A stretch of DNA of 64,000 nucleotides from NCBI GenBank assembly GCA_963677695.2, contig CAXXUJ010000001.1, positions 2,170,001-2,234,000 on the forward strand. Direction: 5' to 3'. Position numbers and translations under genes: made by a program. Positions 16,686-25,260 of this stretch are shown here, piece by piece. The notes below the pieces were generated by a model. The model saw only the letters and a list, made by a program, of their open reading frames with translations. It made no database searches and was not told where the DNA came from. The DNA comes from SABI01 sp963677695. Its GTDB lineage: Bacteria; Spirochaetota; Spirochaetia; Sphaerochaetales; Sphaerochaetaceae. Positions within the stretch are counted from its first letter, which is position 1; the number at the start of each line of letters is the position of its first letter.

Positions 16686-16818
16686 TTACATGCATGTAAT
16701 TTAATTCAATCTGTCCAAAAAAAATAGCTTAAAACCGAAAAAAATTATACTTGGGTCTAAATTTACACTTGCTTTTATAAATATGCAGGTAAATAATATT
16801 ATACATCATTCATGCATG
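16686..16818. promoter_or_regulatory. Paired CATGCATG palindromes, candidate TetR operators
   Basis: The divergent region holds a perfect 14-bp palindrome TTACATGCATGTAA (16686-16699) near the TetR start and a second site with the same CATGCATG core at 16811-16818, about 30 bases before the DUF5058 start. Two copies of one palindrome flanking divergent starts is the usual arrangement for a TetR-type autoregulator and its target. Confidence 0.55.
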
Positions 16819-16848
16819 ATAATACAGAGTAGAGTTTTAGGAGTAGGT

Positions 16849-17562
16849 ATGGAACAGACATTGAAGATTGCCAATAGTCCTGTCATGTGGATTCTGGCAC
16901 TGGCTATTATTGGTGTTGTATTGGCTCAGGTGGTTATATTCTACCGCATAGCAAAATCGTATGTGAACAAGACCAGGATTCTCACTCCCGGGGAGATCAG
17001 TACCTCGTTCAAGGTGGGGGCTATCAGCACTCTCGGACCGGCAATGGCTGTGTTCGCTGTCGCGGTAGCGCTTATCTCGCAGGTCGGAGGACCCATCACC
17101 CTCTCGAGAGTGGGTGTTATCGGCTCTGCCGCCTATGAATTCATCGCGGCACGTATCGGAAGCGCAGGAACGGTGGGAACTCCCGATTTCACAGGACAGA
17201 TGCTCTCCTCAGCTTCGTGGGTCATGACTATAGGAGGCTCAGGCTGGCTGCTTGTCACCCTCTTTGTCACCAAGCGCCTTGATTCGATTCAGGAAAGCGC
17301 AAACAAGATGAATCCCCTCATCGTCGCCTATATGGCGAGCTTCACCCCCTTCATTCTCTTTCTGACCCTTTCCTATAAAGAGGTGAGCAAGGGACTCTCA
17401 GGAGGGAATGCAGGACAGCTTGTCGCTGTCATCACCGGAGCGGTGATCATGTGGGCGGTTCAGCATTTTTCCGGGAAGAACAAGAAGCTGAAATGGATGA
17501 AAGAGTGGGCGATGGGCTTTGCCGTCATCGGAGCCATGATTACCGGCAGCATTGCAGGTTAA
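16849..17562 (+). CDS. DUF5058-family integral membrane protein
   Basis: 237 residues with about six membrane helices. The pattern with a cytoplasmic Lys-x-Arg-Ile-Leu-Thr-Pro-Gly-Glu-Ile segment after the first helix and a Gly-Pro-Ala-Met repeat matches the uncharacterised DUF5058 family as I recognise it. The ATG at 16849 has TAGGAG upstream; the longer frame lacks a ribosome site. It is first in an operon with a second membrane protein (12 bases on) and an M20 amidohydrolase. The two membrane proteins may form a transporter for the hydrolase substrate. No function is established. Confidence 0.75.
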   Translation: MEQTLKIANSPVMWILALAIIGVVLAQVVIFYRIAKSYVNKTRILTPGEISTSFKVGAISTLGPAMAVFAVAVALISQVGGPITLSRVGVIGSAAYEFIAARIGSAGTVGTPDFTGQMLSSASWVMTIGGSGWLLVTLFVTKRLDSIQESANKMNPLIVAYMASFTPFILFLTLSYKEVSKGLSGGNAGQLVAVITGAVIMWAVQHFSGKNKKLKWMKEWAMGFAVIGAMITGSIAG

Positions 17563-17574
17563 GGAGAATACAAG

Positions 17575-18285
17575 ATGAAAGATCATACACATAGTTTTAA
17601 TCAGCAGATCCATTTCTGGGGAAGACTGACCATTGCTGTCGCCGTCGTCATGACGATGTCGATTCCCCTTTACCTTACCTTTGTTCTCGGTTTCATCCCC
17701 GATGCTGGGAACCTGGTCACCGGTCTGATCTCGATCGCGGGATTTGTCGGAATGGTATGGTTCATAGAACCGGTTTCCTACTTTCCGATCCTCGGACCCG
17801 CAGGGACCTACATGTCGTTTCTTACAGGAAACATCGGAAACATGAGACTTCCGGTCATCGGTGCCGTGCAAAACGCTCTCGATCTGGAAGCAGGCACGAA
17901 GAAAGCAGAAGTTGCAGGCATTTTCGCTCTCATCTCATCTGTTGTCGTCAACCTCCTCATTCTCGGTGTCGTGGTTGTCGCAGGTCAGGTCGTCCTGAGT
18001 GCCATGCCCGAATCTCTTCTGAATTCCTTCTCCTATGCGCTTCCGGGAATTCTCGGTGCGATGCTGGTGATGTTTGCCAAGAAGATGTCGCTCAAGCATA
18101 CGCTCATGGTCACCGTTCTAGGTGGAATCGTTGCACTCCTTATCAAGCTCTCACCTTCCTTCCTCCCCAAGACAGTGGCACAGCTGGTGGCGGTCGGGGA
18201 TGTTGCCGTTGCGGCAGTCTTCGCCATCGCCCTTGCCCTCATCCTGGCAAATAAAGACGGAAAGGCAGGGGGAGCAGATGCATAA
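17575..18285 (+). CDS. Multi-pass membrane protein, partner of DUF5058 protein
   Basis: 236 residues with about seven hydrophobic segments and a conserved-looking Phe-Pro-Ile-Leu-Gly-Pro-Ala-Gly-Thr-Tyr-Met-Ser-Phe-x-x-Gly-Asn-Ile turn in the first half. I do not recognise a characterised family. It lies between the DUF5058 gene and the M20 amidohydrolase, and its stop overlaps the latter's start, so it is translated with both. A two-subunit transporter is the most natural reading. Confidence 0.7.
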   Translation: MKDHTHSFNQQIHFWGRLTIAVAVVMTMSIPLYLTFVLGFIPDAGNLVTGLISIAGFVGMVWFIEPVSYFPILGPAGTYMSFLTGNIGNMRLPVIGAVQNALDLEAGTKKAEVAGIFALISSVVVNLLILGVVVVAGQVVLSAMPESLLNSFSYALPGILGAMLVMFAKKMSLKHTLMVTVLGGIVALLIKLSPSFLPKTVAQLVAVGDVAVAAVFAIALALILANKDGKAGGADA

Positions 18286-19474
18286 CATTTTAAAGCGCGC
18301 TCTCGATATACAGAATGAGCTGATTGAATACCGCCGGGTTCTTCACGAGAACCCGGAGACCGGGGTATCGCTTCCTCTGACCAGCAGCTTCGTGAAGGAG
18401 AAGCTGGTAGAGATGGGATATGAACCGGTGAATATCACAGAATCGGGTCTGGTGGCCCTTGTCGGTGGAAAGAAGAAAGGAAAGACCATTCTTCTGAGAG
18501 CCGATATGGATGCCCTCCCTATCACCGAGGAATCACGGTGTGTTTTCAAATCAACGAACGGGAAGATGCATGCCTGTGGCCATGACCTTCATACCGCAGC
18601 TCTCCTAGGGGCTGCGAAGATTCTGAAGGAGCGGGAAGATGAAATCCAGGGAACGATCAAACTGATGTTCCAGCCGGGAGAGGAGATCTTCTCTGGAGCA
18701 AAGCGGATGATCGAGGCCGGGGTTCTGACAAACCCGAAGGTCGATGCCGCCTTCATGATCCATGTCTTCTCCAAGTTTCCCACTGTGGGAACGAAGAGGA
18801 TTATGTTCATGGACGACGGACCTGTTCTTGCAAGCAATGACCGATTCGATATCACGATCGAAGGGGTAGGGTGCCACGGTGCGATGCCCTCAAGCGGAAT
18901 CGATCCGTTCGTCCCTGCAACACATATCCATCAGGGCATCATGAGCATCAACTCCCGGGAGATCCCGGCTGACGATATGATGGTTGCTTCAGTCGGTTCG
19001 GTGCAGGGAGGACAGGAGTTCAATATCATACCGAACAAGGTATTTATGAAAGGAACACTGAGAACCTATAATGAAGATATCAGAAAACACTGCAAGCAGA
19101 GAATCGTTGAGATCGTGGAGAACATGTCTTCAGCCTTCAGGTGTAAGGGTTCACTGGAGTACTCCCTTTCCAACCCCTCGATGCTGAACAACGCTGAACT
19201 CAATCAGGACATAAGAAGCTACTGTGAAGAAATCTTCCCCGGTGAAGTGGACGGTCCCGAAGTGACGGGAGTCCACCGGCTGTCGCCTTCTGAAGATTTC
19301 GCCTTCGTCTCCCGCCACGTACCTGCAATCTTCGTAGGTGTCTCGGCCGATATCACAGACGGAGAGATCTTCCCTCAGCACCATTCGAAAGTTGAATTCA
19401 ATGAGGAAGCGATTCCCCGTGCTGCGGCGGTATATGCACATGCCGCCCTCAGATGGCTTGAAGAACATGCATAA
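18278..19474 (+). CDS. M20-family amidohydrolase/peptidase
   Basis: 398 residues of the M20D type (hippurate hydrolase, IAA-amino-acid hydrolase, N-acyl-aminoacylase). Metal ligands are visible: Cys100 and His102 in Met-His-Ala-Cys-Gly-His-Asp, Glu135/Glu136 in Gln-Pro-Gly-Glu-Glu, and a late His in Pro-Gln-His-His. The dimerisation (lid) domain lies at about 185-300. The true start is the ATG at 18278, overlapping the previous stop by eight bases and preceded by a G-rich ribosome site; the longer frame runs inside the upstream gene. No signal peptide, so it cleaves N-acyl amino acids or small peptides in the cytoplasm, likely after import by the two membrane proteins. Confidence 0.88.
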   Translation: MHNILKRALDIQNELIEYRRVLHENPETGVSLPLTSSFVKEKLVEMGYEPVNITESGLVALVGGKKKGKTILLRADMDALPITEESRCVFKSTNGKMHACGHDLHTAALLGAAKILKEREDEIQGTIKLMFQPGEEIFSGAKRMIEAGVLTNPKVDAAFMIHVFSKFPTVGTKRIMFMDDGPVLASNDRFDITIEGVGCHGAMPSSGIDPFVPATHIHQGIMSINSREIPADDMMVASVGSVQGGQEFNIIPNKVFMKGTLRTYNEDIRKHCKQRIVEIVENMSSAFRCKGSLEYSLSNPSMLNNAELNQDIRSYCEEIFPGEVDGPEVTGVHRLSPSEDFAFVSRHVPAIFVGVSADITDGEIFPQHHSKVEFNEEAIPRAAAVYAHAALRWLEEHA

Positions 19475-19478
19475 GCAG

Positions 19479-19514
19479 CTGCCTGCCTGATTGTCCGGCA
19501 GGCAGATTCGTTTT
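19479..19514 (+). terminator. Rho-independent terminator of the DUF5058/M20 operon
   Basis: A 9-bp GC-rich perfect stem (CTGCCTGCC with GGCAGGCAG) and 9-base loop just after the M20 stop, followed by a T-rich run to 19514. Confidence 0.75.
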
Positions 19515-19519
19515 ACAAT
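19491..19519 (+). promoter_or_regulatory. Candidate promoter of the gcv operon
   Basis: TTGTCC (19491-19496), a 17-base spacer and TACAAT (19514-19519) overlap the preceding terminator. The predicted start near 19526 leaves a leader of about 70 bases that contains the stem-loop at 19546-19574. Confidence 0.5.
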
Positions 19520-19545
19520 AGAACCCGACGGGTATGCTCGCACTG

Positions 19546-19574
19546 ACCGTTTCTTCAGAACCTGAGGAAGCGGT
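19546..19574 (+). promoter_or_regulatory. Leader stem-loop before gcvT
   Basis: A 13-bp stem (19546-19558 with 19562-19574, two of the pairs G-U) closed by a 3-base loop, ending 24 bases before the gcvT start and next to its purine-rich ribosome site. No T run follows, so it is not a terminator. I looked for and did not find the conserved purine-rich elements of a glycine riboswitch. A role in translation control or mRNA stability is possible. Confidence 0.4.
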
Positions 19575-19598
19575 GAAGAGCTGAAGGGGAAGAAGAAT

Positions 19599-20717
19599 AT
19601 GAGTAATGAACAATTGTTGAAAACCGCGTTATATGATCTCCATGTGGAACTGGGAGCCAAGATGGTTCCGTTCGCAGGGTATGAGATGCCGGTGCAGTAC
19701 CCGATGGGTATTCTGAAGGAACACCTGCACACAAGAAGCAGTGCAGGACTGTTCGATGTCTCCCACATGGGTCAGGTTCTCCTGAAAGGGGAGGGCGCCG
19801 CAGCGGCGCTTGAGTCGCTGATGCCCGTCGATATCATATCGCTCGGAGCGATGAAACAGCGCTACGGTCTGTTCACGAACGAAACCGGTGGAGTGATGGA
19901 TGACCTGATGGTCACCAATGCAGGAGATCATCTGTTCGTAGTGGTCAATGCAGCCTGCAAGGAGCAGGATATTGCTCACATGCGAGAGCATATAGGCAAT
20001 GTCTGTGAGATCGAGGTTCTGGAAGACTATTCCCTCCTTGCCCTGCAGGGGCCCCTTGCCTGTGATGTCATGGCCCGCCTTGCTCCTGCAAGTAAGGATA
20101 TGGTGTTCATGAATGCCGCGAACCTTGAGATCGAGGGAATCTCCTGTTTCGTCACCCGATCCGGTTACACCGGAGAGGACGGGTTCGAAATCTCAGTTCA
20201 TAACGACGATGCTGAAAAGCTTGCCCGCCTTTTGCTCTCTCAAAGCGAAGTCGAACCGATAGGGTTAGGAGCGAGGGACTCCCTCCGCCTCGAAGCCGGA
20301 CTGTGCCTGTATGGCCATGACCTCGACACCGAAACGACTCCTGTGGAGTCCTCCCTTCTCTGGGCACTTTCCAAGCCCCGCAGGCTTGACGGAGAAAGAG
20401 CAGGTGGGTATCCCGGAGCAGATATCATCATGAAGCAGATTGTCGAAGGTGTAGAGCGCAAGCGCGTGGGAATCAAGCCTGAAGGGCGGATGCCTGTACG
20501 TGACGGTGCGGTTCTCGTCGACAGCGAAGAGAATGAGATCGGTGTTGTTTCCAGCGGAGGGTTCGGTCCGACCTTCGACGGTCCGGTAGCTATGGGCTAT
20601 GTGAAAAAAGAGTTTTCAAAGATAGGGACTGAACTGTTTGCTCTAGTGAGGAAAAAGAAGGTGCCTGTAAGTGTGGTAAAGCTGCCCTTTGTGCAGCAGA
20701 GGTACTACCGGGGCTGA
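19599..20717 (+). CDS. gcvT: Glycine cleavage system T protein (aminomethyltransferase)
   Basis: 372 residues. It moves the aminomethyl carbon from the H protein to tetrahydrofolate, releasing ammonia. Family features are the Phe-Asp-Val-Ser-His-Met-Gly segment (about 51-57), the Gly-Val-Met-Asp-Asp-Leu segment with the catalytic aspartate (about 96-101), Gly-Tyr-Thr-Gly-Glu-Asp-Gly-Phe-Glu (about 188-196) and Gly-x-Gly-Ala-Arg-Asp-Ser-Leu-Arg-Leu-Glu-Ala-Gly-Leu. First gene of gcvT-gcvH-gcvP; the L protein (lipoamide dehydrogenase) is not in the window. Confidence 0.96.
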   Translation: MSNEQLLKTALYDLHVELGAKMVPFAGYEMPVQYPMGILKEHLHTRSSAGLFDVSHMGQVLLKGEGAAAALESLMPVDIISLGAMKQRYGLFTNETGGVMDDLMVTNAGDHLFVVVNAACKEQDIAHMREHIGNVCEIEVLEDYSLLALQGPLACDVMARLAPASKDMVFMNAANLEIEGISCFVTRSGYTGEDGFEISVHNDDAEKLARLLLSQSEVEPIGLGARDSLRLEAGLCLYGHDLDTETTPVESSLLWALSKPRRLDGERAGGYPGADIIMKQIVEGVERKRVGIKPEGRMPVRDGAVLVDSEENEIGVVSSGGFGPTFDGPVAMGYVKKEFSKIGTELFALVRKKKVPVSVVKLPFVQQRYYRG

Positions 20718-20778
20718 CCTGGGTCCTTTTTGATCAGGCAATCAGCTTACACAACGATAATTGACGAGGAAATAGAAG

Positions 20779-21150
20779 ATGAGTACACTACGTTTTTCAA
20801 AGGATCATGAGTGGGTCTCCCCTTCCGGGGACGGTACTGCCGTCATCGGTATCACAGATTATGCTCAGGAGCAGCTCGGAGAGCTGGTCTATATCGAACT
20901 GCCCGAGGTGGGAGATTCGTTTGAAGCAGGGGACGCTGTTGCCGTTGCCGAATCGGTAAAGTCGGCAAGTGATGTAATCATACCTGTGAGCGGTGAAGTT
21001 CTGGAAGTTAACGGCGACCTTGATGATGCTCCCGAAAAGGTCAATGAAGCGCCCTTCTCAGATGGCTGGTTCATTAAGATACGCATGTCCGATACCTCTC
21101 AGCTTGATGAGCTGATGGATGAGGACAGTTATAAGAAATTCATAAGTTGA
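20779..21150 (+). CDS. gcvH: Glycine cleavage system H protein
   Basis: 123 residues, normal length. The lipoylated lysine is Lys61 in Glu-Ser-Val-Lys-Ser-Ala-Ser. H carries the aminomethyl group from the P protein to the T protein. It lies 61 bases after gcvT and 8 bases before gcvP. Confidence 0.97.
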   Translation: MSTLRFSKDHEWVSPSGDGTAVIGITDYAQEQLGELVYIELPEVGDSFEAGDAVAVAESVKSASDVIIPVSGEVLEVNGDLDDAPEKVNEAPFSDGWFIKIRMSDTSQLDELMDEDSYKKFIS

Positions 21151-21158
21151 GGTAACAC

Positions 21159-24044
21159 ATGGGTCAGACTCATTTCTCACTCAAGCAGCTTGATCAGGCA
21201 GATATATTCTATCGTCGTCACATCGGACCCGATGAAGCTGACCGGCAGACCATGCTGAGCACATTGGGATTCTCGTCACTGGACGAGATGAGTGATCAGA
21301 TCGTTCCTGAGTCCATTCAGAGAAAGGATGCAATGCCGATAGGGGAGGGAAAGAGCGAGAGCGATGCCCTTGCCCGCCTGAAAGAGATCGCAGGGAAGAA
21401 TACCCTCCTTACCTCCTATATAGGGATGGGGTATTACAATACCGTCACCCCTCCTACGATTCAGAGAAATATCCTGGAGAACCCCGCCTGGTATACCGCG
21501 TACACGCCGTATCAGGCGGAGATCTCGCAGGGAAGACTCGAGGCGATGTTCAATTTCCAGACGATGATCGCCGACCTGACAGCTCTCGAACTCGCCAACG
21601 CCTCGATGCTCGATGAAGCGACTGCCTGTGCCGAGGCTATGACCCTGTGCCAGAGAATGAGCAAGAGCAAGGGAAAGATCTTCTTCGTTGCCGAAGACTG
21701 TCACCCCCAGAACATTGGTGTAGTGAAGACCCGGGCGGAAGCCATAGGTATCGAGGTTGTGGTGGGCGATCCACTCTCTCACTCCCTTGATGACCTCGAT
21801 ATCTTCGGTGTACTGCTGCAGTACCCGGGAACGACAGGAGAAATCCGAGACTATAGTACACTCAGTGAGAAGGTGCATGAGAAGAAGGGGTTGGTTGCAG
21901 TCGCAGCAGACCTGCTCAGTCTGACCCTCCTCACTCCTCCGGGAGAATTCGGAGCAGATGTCGCTGTCGGCAATACCCAGCGCTTCGGTGTCCCCCTGAT
22001 GTACGGCGGTCCCCATGCAGCCTACATGGCAACAAAGGATGCCTACAAGCGTTCCATGCCCGGTCGTCTGATCGGTCTCTCGGTGGACTCTCAAGGGAAA
22101 GGCGCCTACCGCCTCGCCCTGCAGACCCGCGAGCAGCATATCAGAAGAGAGAAAGCTACAAGTAATATCTGTACCGCCCAGGCACTCCTTGCCGTGATGG
22201 CAGGCATGTACGCGATCTACCACGGCCCTGTTGGTCTGAAGAACATTGCACTCAGGATCAATCGTCTCACCGAAATCCTTGCCGCCGGACTGAAAGAGGG
22301 GGGGATCTCTCTCCTATCCACTCACTATTTCGATACGATTACTCTGGAAACTGAAAAGAAGAGTGATCACTATATCGCTGAAGCCTTGAGTGCAGGCTAC
22401 AACCTGAGAAAGGTTGATGAAAACCGTATCTCGATCTCCCTTGATGAAACGACGAAAGAGAAGGATATCGAACATCTCTGGAAGATCTTCCTTGGAGAGA
22501 ACCACGGTATGGATGTCACCTCAATTGATCGGAAAGTCTCAGGGTGTCTTCCCGAGTCCGTTTTGAGAAAGAGTTCCTATCTGAGTCACGAGGTGTTCAA
22601 TTCCTACCACTCGGAAACAGATATGATGAGGTATATGCGATTCCTTGCCGACAAGGATCTCGCACTCGACCGCGCAATGATCCCTCTCGGTTCCTGTACG
22701 ATGAAACTCAACGCCGCATCTGAAATGATGCCGGTGAGCTGGCCTGAGTTCGCCGATATCCATCCCTTTGTCCCGAAAGAACAGGCAGAAGGGTACCGCA
22801 TCCTCACTGAGGAACTGGAAGAACTTCTCTGCGCCGCCACAGGGTATGCTGCAGTCTCACTGCAACCCAACTCGGGAGCCCAGGGGGAGTATGCTGGACT
22901 CCTTGCCATCCGCGCCTATCATCACAGCAGAGGCGATTCTCATCGCGACATCTGCCTGATCCCTGCATCGGCACACGGAACCAACCCTGCCTCTGCAACC
23001 ATGGCTGGAATGAAGGTCGTTGTCGTGGCAACTGATGAGAAGGGTAACATCAGCATGGACGATCTGCGTCTCAAGCTGGACACACACGGAGAGAACCTTG
23101 CCGCAATCATGATCACCTATCCGTCGACCCACGGAGTGTTTGAAAAGAGCGTGGTTCAGGTGTGTGACCTGGTGCATGCATCAGGCGGTCAGGTCTATAT
23201 CGACGGAGCGAACATGAATGCGATGGTGGGGCTCTGCGCCCCCGGGAAATTCGGGGGAGATGTATCTCACCTGAACCTCCACAAGACCTTCGCCATTCCT
23301 CACGGAGGCGGCGGTCCCGGTGTAGGACCGATTGCAGTCGGTGAGAACCTGAAACCCTTCCTTCCCGGTTACCCCGTCCTTGACGGCGGCCCTGAGCAGG
23401 TGGGACCTGTCTCAGCTGCCCCCTGGGGCAGCGCCGGAATCCTCTCGATCAGCTGGGCCTATATCACAATGATGGGAGCTGAGGGACTGAAGAAGGCGAC
23501 ACAGGCTGCCATACTGAATGCCAATTACCTTGCGAAGCGCCTGAGAGATTACTACCCTGTTCTGTACAGTGATGAAGCGGGTATGGTGGCACACGAATGT
23601 ATCATAGACCTTCGCCCGATTAAAGCAGAGAGCGGAATCACCGTCGATGATGTTGCCAAGCGTCTCATAGACTACGGTTTCCATGCTCCCACCATGTCCT
23701 TTCCAGTCCCCGGAACATTGATGATCGAACCGACCGAGAGTGAATCGAAGTGGGAGATCGACCGCTTCTGTGATGCGATGATAGCAATCAAGAACGAGAT
23801 CGATGCTGTTGCAAGCGGACAGTCAGATAAGGATGACAATCCCTTGATCAATGCACCGCACACAGTGGATGAGGTGAGCAGCGATGCATGGAAACACGGC
23901 TACAGCAGAGCTCTTGCCGCCTACCCGGTGGAAAGCCTGAAGACAGCGAAGTACTGGTCCCCTGTCGGCCGAGTCGATAATGTCTACGGCGACCGAAACC
24001 TGGTCTGTACCTGCCCTGCGGTTACTGAATATACGCAGGAATAG
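21159..24044 (+). CDS. gcvP: Glycine dehydrogenase (decarboxylating), single-chain P protein
   Basis: 961 residues: both halves, which are separate genes (gcvPA/gcvPB) in many Firmicutes and other bacteria, are here in one chain. The PLP lysine is Lys709 in Asn-Leu-His-Lys-Thr-Phe followed by a Gly-rich loop. The N-terminal Arg-Arg-His-Ile-Gly-Pro and Gly-Met-Gly-Tyr-Tyr motifs are typical. It decarboxylates glycine and loads the remaining methylamine onto GcvH. The ATG at 21159 follows AGGTAACAC. Confidence 0.96.
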   Translation: MGQTHFSLKQLDQADIFYRRHIGPDEADRQTMLSTLGFSSLDEMSDQIVPESIQRKDAMPIGEGKSESDALARLKEIAGKNTLLTSYIGMGYYNTVTPPTIQRNILENPAWYTAYTPYQAEISQGRLEAMFNFQTMIADLTALELANASMLDEATACAEAMTLCQRMSKSKGKIFFVAEDCHPQNIGVVKTRAEAIGIEVVVGDPLSHSLDDLDIFGVLLQYPGTTGEIRDYSTLSEKVHEKKGLVAVAADLLSLTLLTPPGEFGADVAVGNTQRFGVPLMYGGPHAAYMATKDAYKRSMPGRLIGLSVDSQGKGAYRLALQTREQHIRREKATSNICTAQALLAVMAGMYAIYHGPVGLKNIALRINRLTEILAAGLKEGGISLLSTHYFDTITLETEKKSDHYIAEALSAGYNLRKVDENRISISLDETTKEKDIEHLWKIFLGENHGMDVTSIDRKVSGCLPESVLRKSSYLSHEVFNSYHSETDMMRYMRFLADKDLALDRAMIPLGSCTMKLNAASEMMPVSWPEFADIHPFVPKEQAEGYRILTEELEELLCAATGYAAVSLQPNSGAQGEYAGLLAIRAYHHSRGDSHRDICLIPASAHGTNPASATMAGMKVVVVATDEKGNISMDDLRLKLDTHGENLAAIMITYPSTHGVFEKSVVQVCDLVHASGGQVYIDGANMNAMVGLCAPGKFGGDVSHLNLHKTFAIPHGGGGPGVGPIAVGENLKPFLPGYPVLDGGPEQVGPVSAAPWGSAGILSISWAYITMMGAEGLKKATQAAILNANYLAKRLRDYYPVLYSDEAGMVAHECIIDLRPIKAESGITVDDVAKRLIDYGFHAPTMSFPVPGTLMIEPTESESKWEIDRFCDAMIAIKNEIDAVASGQSDKDDNPLINAPHTVDEVSSDAWKHGYSRALAAYPVESLKTAKYWSPVGRVDNVYGDRNLVCTCPAVTEYTQE

Positions 24045-24072
24045 AAAGAGAAGAGAAAAAGAGGAATACGTG

Positions 24073-24585
24073 ATGAAAACATCCTTAGTCATAACCCTGA
24101 TCGGTGATGATCGCCCGGGTATAGTTGAAACAGTTTCGAATATCCTGAATGACCACGGCGGAGAGTGGGTTGAAAGCCATATGTCCAATCTTGTGGGCAA
24201 GTTCGCAGGTATCCTGCACGTGCAGGTGCCCTCTGACCATGCTGATGCATTCAAGAGTGATATCCTCTCAGAGAAGACCTCTCACCTCAGTATCCGTGTG
24301 GAAGATGTTCTGAGCGAAGCGCCTGCGGCAGGGGAGAGCTACCGCCTCTCCCTGATCGGACAGGACCGTCCCGGTATTGTCTACCGGATCTCCTCTGCTC
24401 TTTCGAGCAACGGAGCGACAGTGGAGGACCTCGATACCGAGGTGGTGGAAGCTTCCATGGCCGGAGGCCAGCTGTTCAAGGCCAATATCCTGCTGTCAAT
24501 GAGCGAGGGTGGATCAGTGGAGAATCTTCGTGAAGTGCTCGAGGAACTTGCGAACGAGCTGATTGTCGATATCGAACTCGATTAA
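24073..24585 (+). CDS. Double-ACT-domain protein (GcvR-like)
   Basis: 170 residues made of two ACT domains (about 3-80 and 92-165); both begin with the ligand-loop pattern Gly-Asp/Gln-Asp-Arg-Pro-Gly-Ile-Val. This is the layout of GcvR, the glycine-responsive partner of GcvA in enteric bacteria. It has no DNA-binding domain and no gcvA is nearby, so it may sense glycine or a related amino acid and act on another protein. The ATG at 24073 follows GAGGAATACGTG; the longer frame runs inside gcvP. It is in the gcv operon, 28 bases after gcvP. Confidence 0.85.
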   Translation: MKTSLVITLIGDDRPGIVETVSNILNDHGGEWVESHMSNLVGKFAGILHVQVPSDHADAFKSDILSEKTSHLSIRVEDVLSEAPAAGESYRLSLIGQDRPGIVYRISSALSSNGATVEDLDTEVVEASMAGGQLFKANILLSMSEGGSVENLREVLEELANELIVDIELD

Positions 24586-24623
24586 ATGACACCTTCAGGT
24601 GATCGAAACATAAGGAGTAACCT

Positions 24624-25256
24624 ATGAAAGTACTGTTAGTGAACGGCTCTCCCCATCACCATGGGTGTACGGAAACGGCTCTGAAGGAAATCGCAGGTAC
24701 CCTTGAAGAACAGGGGATTGATACTGAAATCTTCTGGATAGGTAATAAACCCGTTTCGGGGTGCATTGCATGCATGAAGTGCAGAGACACAGGATACTGT
24801 GTGGTGGATGACCTTGTTCCTTCTTTCCTGGAGAAGGCTCAGGCAGCTGACGGTTTCATCTTCGGTTCTCCTGTCCATTATGCTTCCCCCGGCGGTGCAA
24901 TCATCAGTTTCATGGACCGGGTGTTCTATTCAGATGCAAGGAGCGGTAGACACAGTTTTTTCCTCAAACCTGCTGCAGCTATCGTATCGGCAAGAAGGGC
25001 GGGCACCACGGCAAGCCTTGATCAGCTCAACAAGTACTTTCTCATCTCCCAGATGCCTGTCATCTCTTCTCAGTACTGGAATATGGTTCACGGAAACACT
25101 CCTGAAGAGGTGAAACAGGATATTGAAGGGCTTCAGATCATGAGGACTCTCGGCCGAAATATGGCGTGGTTTCTCAAGTGCAAGGAAGCGGGAATCCAGA
25201 ACGGGATTCCTCTCCCTGAGATAGAAGCCCGTCAGGCGACGAACTTCATCCGCTGA
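24624..25256 (+). CDS. Flavodoxin-fold NAD(P)H-dependent oxidoreductase (iron-sulfur flavoprotein-like)
   Basis: 210 residues. An N-terminal phosphate-binding loop (Asn-Gly-Ser-Pro-His-His-His-Gly) for FMN and a cysteine cluster Gly-Cys-Ile-Ala-Cys-Met-Lys-Cys with a fourth Cys seven residues later (about 47-59) fit the NADPH-dependent FMN reductase/iron-sulfur flavoprotein family. It has its own AAGGAG ribosome site and follows the ACT gene by 38 bases as the last gene of the gcv run. Its link to glycine metabolism is unknown. Confidence 0.83.
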   Translation: MKVLLVNGSPHHHGCTETALKEIAGTLEEQGIDTEIFWIGNKPVSGCIACMKCRDTGYCVVDDLVPSFLEKAQAADGFIFGSPVHYASPGGAIISFMDRVFYSDARSGRHSFFLKPAAAIVSARRAGTTASLDQLNKYFLISQMPVISSQYWNMVHGNTPEEVKQDIEGLQIMRTLGRNMAWFLKCKEAGIQNGIPLPEIEARQATNFIR

Positions 25257-25260
25257 AGAT

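Noticed and set aside
19515..19598. Glycine riboswitch in the gcvT leader
   Set aside because: The leader is too short and lacks the conserved purine-rich aptamer elements; only one simple hairpin is present.
21276..22223. A 315-codon open frame opposite gcvP
   Set aside because: Antisense shadow of the conserved P protein.
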